A stretch of 64,000 bases of DNA from Rhabdophis nuchalis. Its lineage: Eukaryota; Chordata; Lepidosauria; Squamata; Natricidae. Every line of letters starts with the position of its first letter. Position 1 is the stretch's first letter. The position numbers and the translations under genes were made by a program. Shown piece by piece: positions 42,989 through 55,523 of the stretch. Below the pieces are notes generated by a model that was not told the DNA's origin, did no database searches, and saw nothing but the letters and a program-made list of their open reading frames with translations. Where the stretch lies: positions 199,913,605 to 199,977,604 of the forward strand of contig CM077643.1 of NCBI GenBank assembly GCA_039707465.1. Direction: 5' to 3'.

Positions 42989-43750
42989 ATGAGAATGCCA
43001 AATAATAAAAGGTAGCAATTTCATCTAGGAAGCTGTCTTATTAAAAATCAGAGCCAGATTCTGGCAGCTGTGGGTTGCTACTTCAGTCACCACTGTACCT
43101 TGTTGCTTCTGCCAAAAAGGCATATCATGTGGCTGTGCTTTTTACTGTTTCTATTATTTTTATTAAATCTGAGAAGCTAGTCAGAGCACTACAACTGCCA
43201 TCCTGATCAGGCAGCAAAGTTCTCAGATCCAGTCTCAGGTTACTGTAATTTTTGTGGCAACACAACACAGTTTTACGCAACACATCACAGTTAACTTCTA
43301 TCCCTTTTGGAAGGGCCCGCTTCATCCTGGCTTTAGTAGCACTTGTGCCACTGTAATGATGGTGGTTATTACAAGCTGGCCTATCACAATCCTATTATTT
43401 ACAAATCTCTCCTGGAACGTGCCTTCTCTGTGGTCTTTTCTTGACTACTCCTGGGTGCTGCCATGCTCATGGTTAGAACTGGATCTTTTGGCCATTCATA
43501 ACCATCACTGTCTTTTCCTTGGACCCCTAGTTGGGGCCCGACAGAGCTTGCTTATTGTGTATTGATTCCACTTATTTCAAACAATGCCCATTTCATACCT
43601 ATTACCTGTCAATTATAATATTTGTAGATATATGGATTAAGCTTATCTGGAGCTGGCACCTGGGTCAAGTGCTACACTAATAAAGCACAATCTTTTCAAG
43701 GTGGACATGACAACCCAAGGTGCTCAAGAGCATCTGCCTTGAAGGACCAG
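42989..43750. other. No confident gene
   Basis: Nothing recognisable; possibly old LINE sequence near 43.4-43.5 kb. Confidence 0.35.
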
Positions 43751-43765
43751 AAGTGATCTATATAT

Positions 43766-44205
43766 GAGACCGCCTTCTGCCCCATACATCCCTTCGTCCG
43801 ATCCACTCCCACAGAGAGGGTCTTCTCCGGGTACCGTCGGCCGGGCAATGCCGGTTGGCGACGCCCAGGGGAAGGGCCTTCTCTATGGTGGGCCCAGCCC
43901 TCTGGAACGACCTACCCCTCCTGACCTACGCACCACCTCGGACCTCCGCCTCTTCCGCCAACATCTTAAGACATATCTATTCCAACAAGCCGGCCTAGCA
44001 TAGCCCCCCGTTTCTGACTTTTATCTATAAATTTTAATTTTCAGGGTTTTAAATGGGTTTTTTAGCACGGGATTTAATTTAATATGTTTTTAATAATGTA
44101 TATTGTCTTTTGTTATGGTTTTTAATAATGCCTGTGTGCCGCCCTGGGTCCTAACAAGGAGAAGGGTGGGGTATAAATTCGAAAAATTAAAAATTAAAAA
44201 TAATC
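43766..44205 (+). pseudogene. L2/CR1-group LINE ORF2 C-terminus and 3' end
   Basis: Begins at the equivalent of residue ~941 of the intact ORF2 and contains LRTTSDLRLFRQHLKTYL. The reading frame is broken inside the element. The 3' UTR ends in GCCGCCCTGGGTCC and an (AAAATTA)-type tail at about 44205. Confidence 0.82.
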
Positions 44206-46290
44206 TACCAGGGGTGGAAAGATCTTTAAAGTTATACTATGAACCCAGCCAATTTGTGAAGCCCTAGAAAAATTACCTTTGAACAGAGTAACAGAGTAAC
44301 ATCTTATTCTCTTTCTTCTCTCCCCAATGGTCAATTGGAGAAAAAATCCTGTTTTCGATCTAATTTTTTGAACATTGTTTCTCTGCCATTACTATGGCAC
44401 AAAGGTACTGTTCTGGTCCATCATTGTCACAAGCTCTGTTTTTCTCTGGGCATAGCTGTGCCAATTTCCCTTGTCTTCAAGCTCACCATTATCTGTTTCC
44501 CTGTTTTTGCTCCCTGCCCCCTTTTTTTATGCTCTTAGCTCAACATTCAACTCAATAGGGTTGCACAATATACACAGCGGCAATCATTCTTTAATTAACA
44601 CTTCAAATTCTGGACCCCAGCAGTTGTCAGAGAGAACTCAGAATCTGTACTGAAAATCAGGCCCCGGAGGACAGCTGTGGCAAATTATTTTTGTGTTCTG
44701 TGCAATACTGATAGAAAGCTCATATTTTTCAAAAGAATTGATCTGTCGGAGATGCTTGTTATTTTGGCATTGGGTTTGAGGAAGTCTATGGAAATGGTTG
44801 CTCGGGGTATTGATGGCACTTCCAGATGAGCAGCCTTTCCATCTCCTTCTAAGTCCAGCGGAAAAATGCATCTGAAACTAAATTGGAATCTCTGTCTTCA
44901 TTGCCTTGAGAACCTTTCCATAGTATTGTATTGTATGTCAGATTTAACAAGCAGAAACTGCCCACATTTACTAGCAAAACCATTGCAACTGTGTGTAAGT
45001 GTATGCAAGCTAAAGAACAGATGGAAGGAACCCTCACAGATACACCCTCTGAAAGTGAACTCTGTCTCCTTCCATACACACCCTTTGTCACTCTCCTTTT
45101 AATTTGCCTCTACTCTCTTCTTGGACACCATAAATAGTTAGAGATGAGGAAAGGATCTTACAGAAAACAAAATGTAAGTTGATGGTCCATGGCCATGATG
45201 AATAAAATGTAAGTCCTGTTCACTTCTATATAGGGTATGAGACACTATCATATTACCTCAGGTAATTTAATCTAGACAAAAGTTGATTCTGATGTTACTC
45301 TGCCACTTCCAAAGAATGAAGACACTTTTAACTATAGTTTAAACAAGGATAAACATGTTCAGGGACCTTAATCAGTATAGGACCTTTCAGTTCAATTGCT
45401 GATGGAGAACAAGAACATTGTGAGGTTTCCAAAAGATGCCCTAATTATTAGGAGCAACATTTTGGAAAATGCCTGCTGCAAAACCAGATATGATTTCCAT
45501 TTAATGGTGGCTGAACTTACCCCTGTGTCTCCCCTTCCCTCAGTCTGTGTCATAAGTCACATCCACCAACGAAGTGCTGCAGCAGGTTGTAAAACTTCAA
45601 GCCTCACAAGCCTGTTATAGAAATCTGAGATCTGACCCTGGATGAAGGTATGCATGGAATTCTCTTCCCCCCACTTCTCTTCCAATGTCAACTTGATAAT
45701 AGGCATGGAAATGCTTTACAAGTTGACAAACATACAAGGCCAGTAAACTCTTCTGACTACCTATAAGTTTTCATAACCATTCAACAATTTTAAAAATTCC
45801 ACCATTCTGATTCCAAATATTCATGCTCTAACTGGCCTTGGTGAATATTCATGAGAGAAAGGGTAGAAGGAGAAAGAGACCAAGCTTATTCAATTGGGAG
45901 GAAAACCTAACAGGAAAAAAATGGAATCTGCATGCCAGAACAATGCCAAGCTACAGCTTGCACCATCATACGAAAACTGGCCTCTGAATTAGCCTTCTTG
46001 TCTGTCTTATTCTGCAGCAAGCCTGGATGTCCCCAGCATACCTTCTAGTTCATTTGTATTCAAATTGTCCAACTGCAAAATTTTCATATCTGTGCAATAG
46101 AGAACATATGGAGCTGACCATAAGCAGTGATCTAATTCAGTGTATCTTATTGACTTATCATATTTCTCAGCTGACTCTCTCTCCCTAAAGGGATATGGCA
46201 AGAAATCATCTGGGTGACTGGAAAGAAATATTGAATTCAGAAAGTGTCTAGATCTCAGAGAAGTAGGTAAATAAGACACTGATTCCAGAC
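44206..46290. other. Unique-looking DNA, no gene seen
   Basis: No recognisable coding or repeat content over about 2 kb. Confidence 0.4.
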
Positions 46291-46292
46291 TT

Positions 46293-46503
46293 TAACAATA
46301 ACACTTAAACCTATATAAAGCTTCACAGTGCTTTTATAGCCGTCTCTAAATGGTTTACAGAGTTGGCATATTTCCCCCAACAATCTCATTTTACCCACCT
46401 CAGAAGGATGGAAGGCTGAGACAATCTTGAGCCGGTGAGATTTGAACTGCTGAACTGCAGCTAGCAGTACTGCACTCTAACCACTGCGCCACCTCGGCTC
46501 TGC
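46293..46503 (-). mobile_element. Sauria-type SINE
   Basis: Minus strand: head 'gtggcgcagtggttagagtg' (A box), a degenerate B box near 46440, body 'gtgggtaaaatgagattg' and 'gtttatatataagtgtt'-like end. Nearly full length. Confidence 0.85.
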
Positions 46504-46509
46504 TTTGCT

Positions 46510-47240
46510 TTTTAAACAAAAGCACTGGAGTGCGCAGGTCATTAGATTAGAAATCTAAACTTTTCCCTTATTTCTAACAAGCAGGAAAGGACAGTCTATG
46601 GAGAATTGATAACGGTAGGGTTCGTTCATTGAGCGTTTTGGTTTATTTAAAACTTAGTACTGTATGTAACAAGCAAACTGTGGCTTATTCAACCAATCAT
46701 GACTGATCAAAAGATGGTTTTCTTCAATATGAGAATCCTATTGCTCTATAGGTTTCTTAGTATGAAAACTTCCCTGTACATCTTAGAACTTAAAACAAAA
46801 AACTGTGGATGCTATGAATGCGACAAAGTATTAGAAAACAATCCTTCCTCCAAATGTTACTAACTTTAATATTCCAAGAAGAAAGTGTTCATTAATGAAC
46901 CACTAGTAGGCATGGAAGTTTAATATAAGTCAGGAAGGGGGGAAACAAAGTTGAGGAAGGAGTAGATTTATTCTTTATAGTGCCCAAGGGTTGGGCAAGA
47001 ACAAATGGGTAGAAGGTTTACAGTGAGCAATCCAAACATGAACTAAGGAAGAATTTCCTGACTAGGACAGTTATTAAGAATGTAACTTCGTGAAGTTGTG
47101 GTGTTTTCATTACTGGAGACATTAAAAAAAAAAAAAGACTGGGCAACCATTTTTTGCATAATGGACTGAGAATTCCTGCACTGGGTTGAGGAATCAGCAT
47201 CTGCAAGTTCCTACAGTGGAATAACATTTGGGAAAAGTTA
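46510..47240. other. Unique-looking DNA, no gene seen
   Basis: Nothing recognisable. Confidence 0.4.
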
Positions 47241-47244
47241 CCAC

Positions 47245-47335
47245 AGTAATAATAATAATAATTTATTACATTTATAAACCGCCCCCTCTCCCCGGAGGGA
47301 CTCGGTGTTGTCAATATCTATCAGCAGGTTAAGCA
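47245..47335 (-). mobile_element. LINE 3' end with (ATT)n tail
   Basis: Minus strand reads '...ggagagggggcggtttataa' followed by (ATT)n, a LINE-type 3' end distinct from the AATAAAT-tailed family. Confidence 0.5.
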
Positions 47336-47344
47336 GGGTCTAGG

Positions 47345-47963
47345 ATACAGTCACAGAGCCAGGGATGGGTTGCTGGGGGTTTGAAGGGGTTTGGGACAGA
47401 AGTGGGTTCCTCCCAGTCCTGTCCAGTATGCCAGAAGTGGTTGTGAAAATCTGGCATACCAGATAGGACCGGTAGTAAAAATGGTGGCTTGGCCATGCCC
47501 CAAACCTGTTCTCCTGTCAGAAGCTTTGTCAGAAGCTTCTTTTAAAAAGTTTTTTTTTCCCTTGCCACTTCAAGCAAGGTTTAAAAAGTAACAGAGAGGG
47601 GGGGAGGGGGGGAGGAAAGGGAAGGGAGAAAGAAAGAGAAAGAGAAAGAGAAAGAGAAAGAAGGAAGGAAGGAAGGAAGGAAGGAAGGAAGGAAGGAAGG
47701 AAGGAAGGAAGGAAGGAAGGAAGGAAGGAAGGAAGGAAGGAAGGAAGCTAGCTCACGGGAGATTCAGCAAAGGAGAAAAACAAGTGCTGTCACTTTAAAT
47801 AGGAACTGAGCATGCCTGGCTGTGGAATTCTGGGAGCTGAAGTCCACAAGTCTTAAAACTGAAAACTTTGGAATCCTGCTTTAAATTGAAAAGCTGTTGG
47901 GGGGCTGGGGGGGGGGCTTCCCACAGAGGGAAGGGAGAAAAAGAAAGAGGGGGGTGGGTACAC

Positions 47964-48016
<53 letters not shown>

Positions 48017-48790
48017 ACAGCAATGCAGGGCTAGAAGGCTACTCAGAGGTCATCTAATCCAACCCCCTGCTGCAGCAGGAAACCTTACATTGTTTGGATT
48101 ATTTTGGTGCCTCTAACAGAGAGGAAAATTGCCAGAAAGGAGAAGGAGTTTACTAGGACAAGACTGACATGCAGAGGAAGGCAGAGATAGTCCTTGACCT
48201 ATGACTACAATTGACCCCAAAATTTTGGTTGCTGAGCAAGACCCTTGTTAAGTGAGCTTCACCACATTTTACCCAATCCATGACATCTCCTGATGAGTGA
48301 CATCAAGTTGGCCACGCCTACCCAGTCACATGACCGCCAAGCGACATCTAAAAATTAGGCCACACCCACAGAATAGATAGTAAAAAGTTTTGAAACCCAC
48401 CCCTGGTTTGAGAGTACCTCTAGCTAAGATTCTGTGCAGTTTGGAGAACCCCCAAATCCCACTACTGGCTGGCTCTGCCCACTCTGCCCCTCCCAGAGTC
48501 CCCACGTGGCCTGTTTTGGATGCAGGTAAGTGCAGGGAGCACAAAGAGGCTCAAGGAGAGTGAAAAATGGGCCTACTGGAAGTTCAGGAGGATCTCCAGA
48601 GCCAGAGGATGCCATTTTTTGCCCTCCCAGAGGCTCGAGAAAAGCCTCTGGAGCCCAGGGAGAGCAAAACTTCCTTGCAGGAGGTCAATTAGGCCACACC
48701 CACCATGGCCATGCTCACCCAGCAACTGGGCAGAGAACCCCTTGCTAAAAATTTTGAAGACCACCCCTGCACAGACCCTTGGCCATGCCT
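47345..48790. repeat. Composite of decayed MITEs and microsatellites
   Basis: Holds CAGTGGTGGG-family blocks (around 47360-47520 and 48310-48430), a large (GAAA)n/(GGAA)n array at 47630-47747, a (GACA)n array at 47965-48015, a CR1 3' end on the minus strand at 48025-48090 and a 'tcgacttac' fragment at 48186-48285. Boundaries are unclear because of successive insertions. Confidence 0.6.
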
Positions 48791-50135
48791 CCTTCTCCCC
48801 AGCCATTGGGGTTAGGGTTAGGGCTGGGGGAAATGGCTGGGGGAGGGCCAGTGGAAGAGGAAAGCTGGCTTTAAATGGGTGGGTGGCTGGGGGCAAAGGA
48901 GGCGTGGCCAAGGGTCCATGTTTAAAATGTCCCATTCCAGTTTCAGCAAACTCATGATTATTATGTCACCATAAGAAATAGCTAGTATCCTAAACCTTAA
49001 ATCTCAAGCTGCCCTGTTTGGTGGTCTTACAGTCTTCTCTACTGATGCATATGGCTTCCCTATCTTAATTCCAATGTGAGGGGGGAAAACCAGATCCCTA
49101 GACATGCATACAAAGCCATTTATATACAAAGTCCCAGGTCCATCTTAAGGTTTCATACATATAAGAAGATGAATATTTGAGGGACAGTCATCCTGCAGAA
49201 TGTAAAACTGACAACTCAGGAGTACACAACATTCAAGATTAAAGAAACAATTTGATAACATGCTAATCATAGCCAATGTGTGTGTTTTCTAATTAACAAT
49301 GTTATTTTATTAGTGTTATAAAATAAGAAGCAAATTCTATGAAAGGAAAATGTGATCTCAGTAAACTTGGAATGAAATTAAAGAGAACCAGTATGGAAGA
49401 GGAAAAAATGCATTTCTTTCCTGATGTTATCATGGTCAGATATTTCTGGGCTTTTACATAAAAGTTACGCATTTTAGCAGAGACCTAGAGTGGACTAATT
49501 ATTCATGAAATGAAATTACCCATGGATAATTTTGACAATAACATGACAAGCCCACTCAGTATATAATGAGAAGAGGTGCTGTGTCTTAACAGGCAGACAG
49601 AATGGAGCAAGATAGATGGAACATTGCTGGGTACAAATTAGATGGCACATTTTTAAAAATTAGCTAACTTCAATCAGATGTCCCTCCCCCAGATGAACTT
49701 AACTACAACTCTCATCATCTCTTTACTAAATTCAAAGAAAAAGCAGAAATAATGATACTATATCGCCTTATTTCCCAAAGATTCTGTTTGGAATAAATAA
49801 TATTTTAAAATGCTGCAGATTGTTGCAGACTGTGGAAATGGAAACTAGGTGCATATTATTGCTTAAGTGAAAATGTCAGATGAATTAGAATTATGGACTA
49901 AAATATATGGATGTGCAACGTTATTTAAAAGTTGTTTTGTATGATTTAAGAATGATGCGTCTTTGCCCTCTCCATACCCACCTAGCCCTGCATGCCTGTT
50001 CTGGTTCCTTCTGTTACAGCCCCAGGTCTCTGATTCTTATGACCAGAAATCCAGAAAACATGAATCCAAAGGGATACCAGCATCCATCCAACCAATCCAT
50101 CTTGTTGGGGAAAGAGAAAGAAAGGTGCTTTTACT
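48791..50135. other. Unique-looking DNA, no gene seen
   Basis: GC-richer until 48.95 kb, then AT-rich; no coding domain recognised. Confidence 0.4.
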
Positions 50136-50140
50136 GAGAC

Positions 50141-50362
50141 ATGGTGGGACAGTGGTTAGAATGCAGTATTGCCAGCAAACTCTCTGCCCACTGCCAACAG
50201 TTCGATCCTGACTGGCTTGAGGTTGACTCAACCCTTCCATCCTTCTGAAGTCGTTAAAATAAGGGCCCAGATTGTTGGTGGCAATATGCTAACTGTAAAT
50301 TGCTTAGAGAGGGCTGTAAAGCCTTATGAAGTGGTATATAAGTCTAAGGGCTATTGTTATTT
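50141..50362 (+). mobile_element. Sauria-type SINE
   Basis: Head 'catggtgggacagtggttag', B-box-like GTTCGATCC, body 'ttgttggtggcaatatgc', and end 'tatataagtctaagggctat'. It abuts a LINE fragment. Confidence 0.85.
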
Positions 50363-50450
50363 ATTTATTTATAAAATTTATCTTACCACAGGGTAACCCC
50401 TATGTGGCTTACAATCATAAAAGGCTTTTGCTGTCTCTCTCTATATATAT

Positions 50451-51125
50451 TCTCGTGACATCCCGACTCGACTACTGTAATGCTGTCTACATGGGGCTTC
50501 CCTTGAGGTGCACTCGAAAGCTACAGTTAGTCCAGAATGCAGCCGCGCGGGTGATTACGGGAGCCCCTAGATGCTCCCATATAACACCAATCCTGCGCGA
50601 GCTGCACTGGCTTCCTGTGGTCTTTTGGGTGCGCTTCAAGGTTTTGACGACCATCTTTAAAGCGCTCCATGGCTCGGGGCCTAGTTATATGCGAGACCAT
50701 CTCCTGCCCCATACATCCCTTTGGCCGATCCGCTCCCACAGAGTTGGCCTTCTCAGGGTGCCGTCAGCCGGGCAATGCTGCCTGGCGACACCCAAGGGAA
50801 AAGCCTTCTCTGTGGCGGGCCCTACCCTTTGGAACGACCTACCCCCTGAATTGCGTACCATCTCGGACCTCCGCCTCTTCCGCCAGTGTCTAAAGACACA
50901 TCTTTTTCAGCAAGCCGGCCTAGCCTAACCCTCCCATCGAGACTATTTAGATAATTTTAAATTGGGGATTTTAATTTGATTTTAGCATAGGATTATAACT
51001 TAATTTAATATATTTTTAAATTTTATATTTATTGTATTGTTTTGCATGTTTTAAATTCCTGTGCGCCGCCCTGGGTCCTTCGTGGAGAAGGGCAGGATAT
51101 AAATATGATTAAAAATAAAAAATAA
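50451..51125 (+). pseudogene. L2/CR1-group LINE ORF2 C-terminus and 3' end
   Basis: Encodes LVTSRLDYCNAVYMGLPLRC through LFQQAGLA with no stop, equivalent to residues ~862-1019 of the intact ORF2 at 36150-39209 and very similar to it. The stop is at about 50928, followed by the 3' UTR with GCCGCCCTGGGTCC. 5'-truncated; the RT core is missing. It looks recent. Confidence 0.88.
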
Positions 51126-51236
51126 ATAAAATATACATATATGCATACATACATGTTAGCTCCCTGGGGTCAGGACCAGTGTTAGAACTGTGGTCCCGTA
51201 ACCAGTGTTAGGGGTAAAAAAACAAAATGGAACCAG

Positions 51237-52085
51237 TTGGTTCCATCTCTGGCTATCGGGGGTGAGACATTAGCTCCCACGGAAAGGGCCCACAACTTGG
51301 GTGTCCTCCTGGACTCTCGGCTGTCCTTGGATGACCATTTGACAGCCGTGGCCAGGGGGGGCTTTTATCAGGTTTACCTGATACGCCAGTTGCGCCCCTT
51401 TCTAGATCGTGGCACCCTACGCACAGTCACTCAAGCCCTCATCATCTCCCGCCTGGACTATTGTAACGCTCTCTACATGGGGCTTCCCTTGAGGTGCACT
51501 CGGAGGCTCCAGCTAGTTCAGAATGTGGCCACGCGGAGGATTTCGGGAGTCTCGAGATATTCCCATGTAACACCTCTCCTGAGCGAGCTGCACTGGCTAC
51601 CTGTGGCCTTCAGGGTGCGCTTCAAGGTGTTAGTAACCATCTTTAAAGCGCTCCATGACATGGGACCTGGTTACTTGTGGGACCGCCTCCTACCACATAC
51701 CTCCCTTTGACCTGTCTGCTCCCACAGGGAGGGCCTCCTCAGGGTACCGTCTGCCGGACAATGCCAGCTGGTGACTCCCAGGGGAAGAGCCTTCTCTGTG
51801 GCAGCTCCCGCCCTCTGGAATGGCCTGCCCCCTGACCTTCGTACTATCACGGACCTGCGCCTCTTCCGACGGGCATTAAAAACACACTTATTTCATGCGG
51901 CCGGCCTGGTATAGTTTTAAATGTGATTTTAGTAGGGTTCTTAATGATAATTTTAGCACAGGTTTCAAATTTAATCTATTTTTAATATTTCTATTGTATT
52001 TATTGTTGTCGTTTTTATTATTTCCTGTGCACTCATTTCCTGTGAGTCCTGTCAGGGAGATAGGGCAGTATATAAATGTAATAAA
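51237..52085 (+). pseudogene. L2/CR1-group LINE ORF2 C-terminus and 3' end, older copy
   Basis: Encodes SLAIGGETLAPTERAHNLG onward, equivalent to residues ~800-1019, with a premature TGA after HTSL at 51708-51710. Coding similarity then continues to 51915. The 3' end has 'gggagatagggcagtatata'. It lies just downstream of the copy at 50451 in the same orientation but belongs to a different subfamily, so this is not a tandem duplication. Confidence 0.85.
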
Positions 52086-52144
52086 CTTGAAACCTGAAAC
52101 TTGAACACACCCGTTTGAAAATAAATGCGGAATAGTGTAATACA

Positions 52145-52556
52145 CCGGACAGTAAAGAGATACGTTGCTTTAACCACACACAAACTCTAAAACACTGATA
52201 GTAAGAAAATAAATAGTCTTTACTTTGTAGCAACTAAAATACTTCTTCCGACCAGTGATACTAACTTTTCAAACAATAACAGTCCTTCACCAAATACAGA
52301 GTTATCTTACAGTGATGCAAAACAAATACTTCTTCTTTCTTCAGTCTTCAGCTTCAGCTCCTCAGCGGCAAACAGTAGCAACAGGAATCAAAAGGAATCG
52401 AAAAGGGAATGAACTGTGTTTCTGAGCTTCCTTTTATGGTAGAGCTGAGAAGCACAGCCAATCAGAATTCAGCATAGTTCTTAAAGCTATATATACTCTT
52501 TAAGAATACTGGCTTATATATATTGTCAACCCAACATAAGGATAAATATCCTAACA
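52145..52556 (-). mobile_element. Candidate solo LTR
   Basis: Minus strand starts TGTTAGGATATTTATCC. It has a CCAAT-type signal (plus-strand CCAAT at 52458-52462) and an ATAAAA TATA-like box (plus-strand 52432-52437) about 20 bp further in. Possible 5-bp TSDs ATACA lie at 52140-52144 and 52557-52561. The 3' border ends in TCCGG rather than CA, so the exact edge is doubtful. Confidence 0.5.

Positions 52557-52557
<1 letters not shown>

Positions 52558-52600
<43 letters not shown>
52558..52600. repeat. (AC)n microsatellite
   Basis: About 19 AC units directly beside the candidate LTR. Confidence 0.92.
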
Positions 52601-52601
<1 letters not shown>

Positions 52602-52689
52602 ATATACACATATAAATACATACATACATACAGTAGAGTACATTAAAGCCATCAAAATCTAATTATAGGTGGGAGGGCAGCAGGGTAGG

Positions 52690-53080
52690 GGAAATGGGAA
52701 CTGTGGTTACTCAATCAAACACTTTACATTGTGTGCTCCCCCATTGGGACCCCAAGCTAACTGGCAGAATCAGGTCTTTAGCCCCTTATGAAAGGATAGG
52801 AGGCTTGGGGCCATCCTCACATCAGGGGGCAAGTTGTTCCAGAAGGCAGGTGCAATGGCAGAGAAGGCACTTCTTCTGGACCCTGCTAGTTGGTATAACT
52901 GGGCTGATGGAGCCCACTGCATGCCTCCTCTGCTTTTGTTGACGTTGTCCCACTCTAAGTGTTCAAGAGAGTCCAGAAACATTAAGAAGCCACTTCAAGG
53001 CATCAGACAAGCCAGTCTCCTGGCCACATTGTCACCAGCCTGCTGGCTCCAACACACCAGTCTCCATGTCCATTGAGTTC
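52690..53080 (-). mobile_element. Old L2-like LINE C-terminal fragment
   Basis: Minus strand encodes SAFSAIAPAFWNNLPPDV and LLSFHKGLKT, the C-terminal 'RAFSV..P.LWN.LP..' signature of L2/CR1-group ORF2. No other part is preserved. Confidence 0.6.
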
Positions 53081-53189
53081 TGATCTATATTAATAATGGA
53101 TATACAAATCCATAGGTAATGAAGCCATGGATAACAAGGTCTACCTGTATCTTTTCAACTATCCCATGTGCTATCTGAGCACATTCATG

Positions 53190-53530
53190 AATACCAACTA
53201 AAAGTCAGAAATCACAATGAAAACTTCTTTATTTCAACACATGGATAGGCACATCATAGCTTCAACTGGGAAACTGTGAGCATCCTCAGATCAATCTAAC
53301 TCCAAAAACACTAGGGAACTCCTGAAAGCTTGGTGCACAGACAAATCATTAGTAGACACATAGAGATAAAACACATTTACACACCATTCTAAATAAAAAG
53401 CTAAAAAGGAAACAAAAAAACCAGAACAAATCCTCTTCAGCAGCTAACACTCAGATAAGCAGGGATTAACCCCAGATAAAACACTCAAGCAGAAAACAAT
53501 ATCCTAATCAAGGAACTACTAAGGAGAAAA

Positions 53531-53573
<43 letters not shown>

Positions 53574-54085
53574 AACACTGGCAGGCAAGTTACTCTATAT
53601 CCATGATGGCGAACCTATTGCACGGGTGCCACAGGTGGCACACAGAACCATTTCTTCACCTGTCAGTTCCAGTGCACTTGTGTGTACTGGCCAGCTGATT
53701 TAGGCCTTCTGTTGAGGCCGTTTTTCACCCTGTGGGGGCTTCAGGGAAGCTCCTGAAACCTCTGGAGGTGGGGGGTAGGCTGTTTTCACTCTTAGCAAGC
53801 TTCTAGAAAGCCTCTGGAGCCTGGGGAAGGCGAAAAAAGAGCACCAAAAGCAGGGGATTGCACACATAGCATTATGGGTGTGGCACGCCCATGCACGACA
53901 CACACCCCGCGCTCCCTCCGCTTTTGGCACATGAGCCAAAAAAGGTTAGCCATCACTGCTCTATATAAACAGGAAGCAAACCCCATACTCATTAGTGCTG
54001 ATGGTGTTACCTAGTCGGGTAATAAAACATTTGCATGCAAACAACAAAGCTCAGACAGCACCAATATTACCATATTACCTTTTAA
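53190..54085 (+). mobile_element. Penelope-like element 3' part with inserted MITE and (CA)n
   Basis: A degenerate frame at about 53219-53395 reads HHSFNWETVSILRSI, then after stops QIISRHIEI. These correspond to H-x-hydrophobic-x-W and the 'SINRHIE' end of the GIY-YIG domain. The spacer 'ggaactactaaggagaaaac' with a (CA)n run (53532-53572) follows, then the MITE at 53601-53958, then 'aggaagcaaaccccatactc' and a CTGATGG hairpin at 53998-54028. Layout matches the copy at 3600-4030. Confidence 0.58.
53601..53958. mobile_element. 358-bp hAT-type element inside a PLE tail
   Basis: The ends CCATGATGGCGAACC and GGTTAGCCATCACTG are inverted repeats. Perfect 8-bp TSDs CTCTATAT lie at 53593-53600 and 53959-53966. 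It is a shorter relative of 4031-4667. Confidence 0.88.
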
Positions 54086-55515
54086 TAAAGGCTATTAAAG
54101 AGACAATGCATATGGTTTTTCTATCTCACAGAACCAATATAACTGTCATGTCAGAGCTAATCAAACAATGGTACAGTAAGTATTAACTTTCAATGAATAA
54201 TTACCATATTTTTCACATTAATTTATCCAGCCTGGAACACTCTGCCACTTTGTCAAGCTTTGAGTGAGTAGGGAATTTATAGACTTGGGGATGGCACTGG
54301 ACTTTGTAATACCACTGATTGAGCACATAAACAAAAGTGACTGTTGAATTCAGATTAGCTCAGAACAAATGGAACTGCTTCCCAATTTGAAACTGAGCAG
54401 TACAAATTGGAGGAGAACCCAGGAAAAAAAAGGTTTGTCCATCACTATTTGTTAGTAAGAAAAACACACAGCCCAGCCCAGCGTCGACTTCCTCAGCAAT
54501 CTGTTCTACAAATGAGTTGCTGGAAAATGTTAGCAAGTCTTGCAAAGAATGCATTACTTGAAATACATTTGACACAACTACTAGTATTTTTTTTAAAAAA
54601 AACTCAACCCACATATAAAGAAATTAGAATTGCAAATGTCAGAGTGATAGGAAAGCAGAGAATTTCTGTACTCTCAGGAGTTTTGTTGAGAGAGGTAACT
54701 TCTGGAGCAAGCAGGTTTTAAAAATCAAGCCTGACATTTAGGGCCTTTGAAGAAATAATGAAACCTCTTCCCAGAGGGTCCTGCAGAATCAGAAAGCATA
54801 TTGGCTCCCAAGGACCAACAAAGGTCTATTTTCTAGAAACTTGCTTGTTAACCAGGTGGCAATTATGAACCCATTTTCACTTTGAGGCTCCACCTGTCCC
54901 GTCCCCCCCAAATATCACAGCTGACCTTGACGTTTCCATTTCTCATCTTTTGAAGCTAACCATGCTTTTGGCATGCGTTTATTTGCTAAAGCAAAGCCAA
55001 AGATCCATTTCAAGACCTTTTTGAAAATAGATGTATGTGAAAAGGAAAATGTATCTTGACTTGTTCGACGCAAACCCCGATTTACTGGAGATGTCATGTC
55101 TGATCACTGTAGGCTGTAAAAAAAAAAAAAAGCTGGCACACAGGATGAAACACTGTTGCTCTAACAGAAGAATCCCAGAGCTCGGAAGGCACAGTTATTA
55201 ATATTCTGCTAGGTCGGCAGATCTACGATTTATTAGAAAATATATTACTCAAGTACAATCATGTCTAGCAAGATAATGAAACACTATCTGATATATGTGA
55301 TGGCCTTGTGTGGTGTAAAGCTGAGGGAAGAGAAAGCAAGATCAACGACAAGGAGCTTTCCTTATCATAACATTTCATTGTTATGAGGTTCCTAGATTTG
55401 TATTTCCAACACAGAGTCTGCCTGGTATGAAATAACTACTCTTAACTCCCATCACTCTCACAGATCTCACTAGTTCCTGACACTTGGTTTCATATGGCCA
55501 GACACAGATTTAGAC
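54086..55515. other. Unique-looking DNA, no gene seen
   Basis: A poly-A run near 55.12 kb; otherwise nothing recognisable. Confidence 0.4.
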
Positions 55516-55523
55516 CTAGACTT

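Noticed and set aside
48806..48825. Interstitial telomere repeat (TTAGGG)
   Set aside because: Only two adjacent units, within chance expectation in a G-rich stretch.
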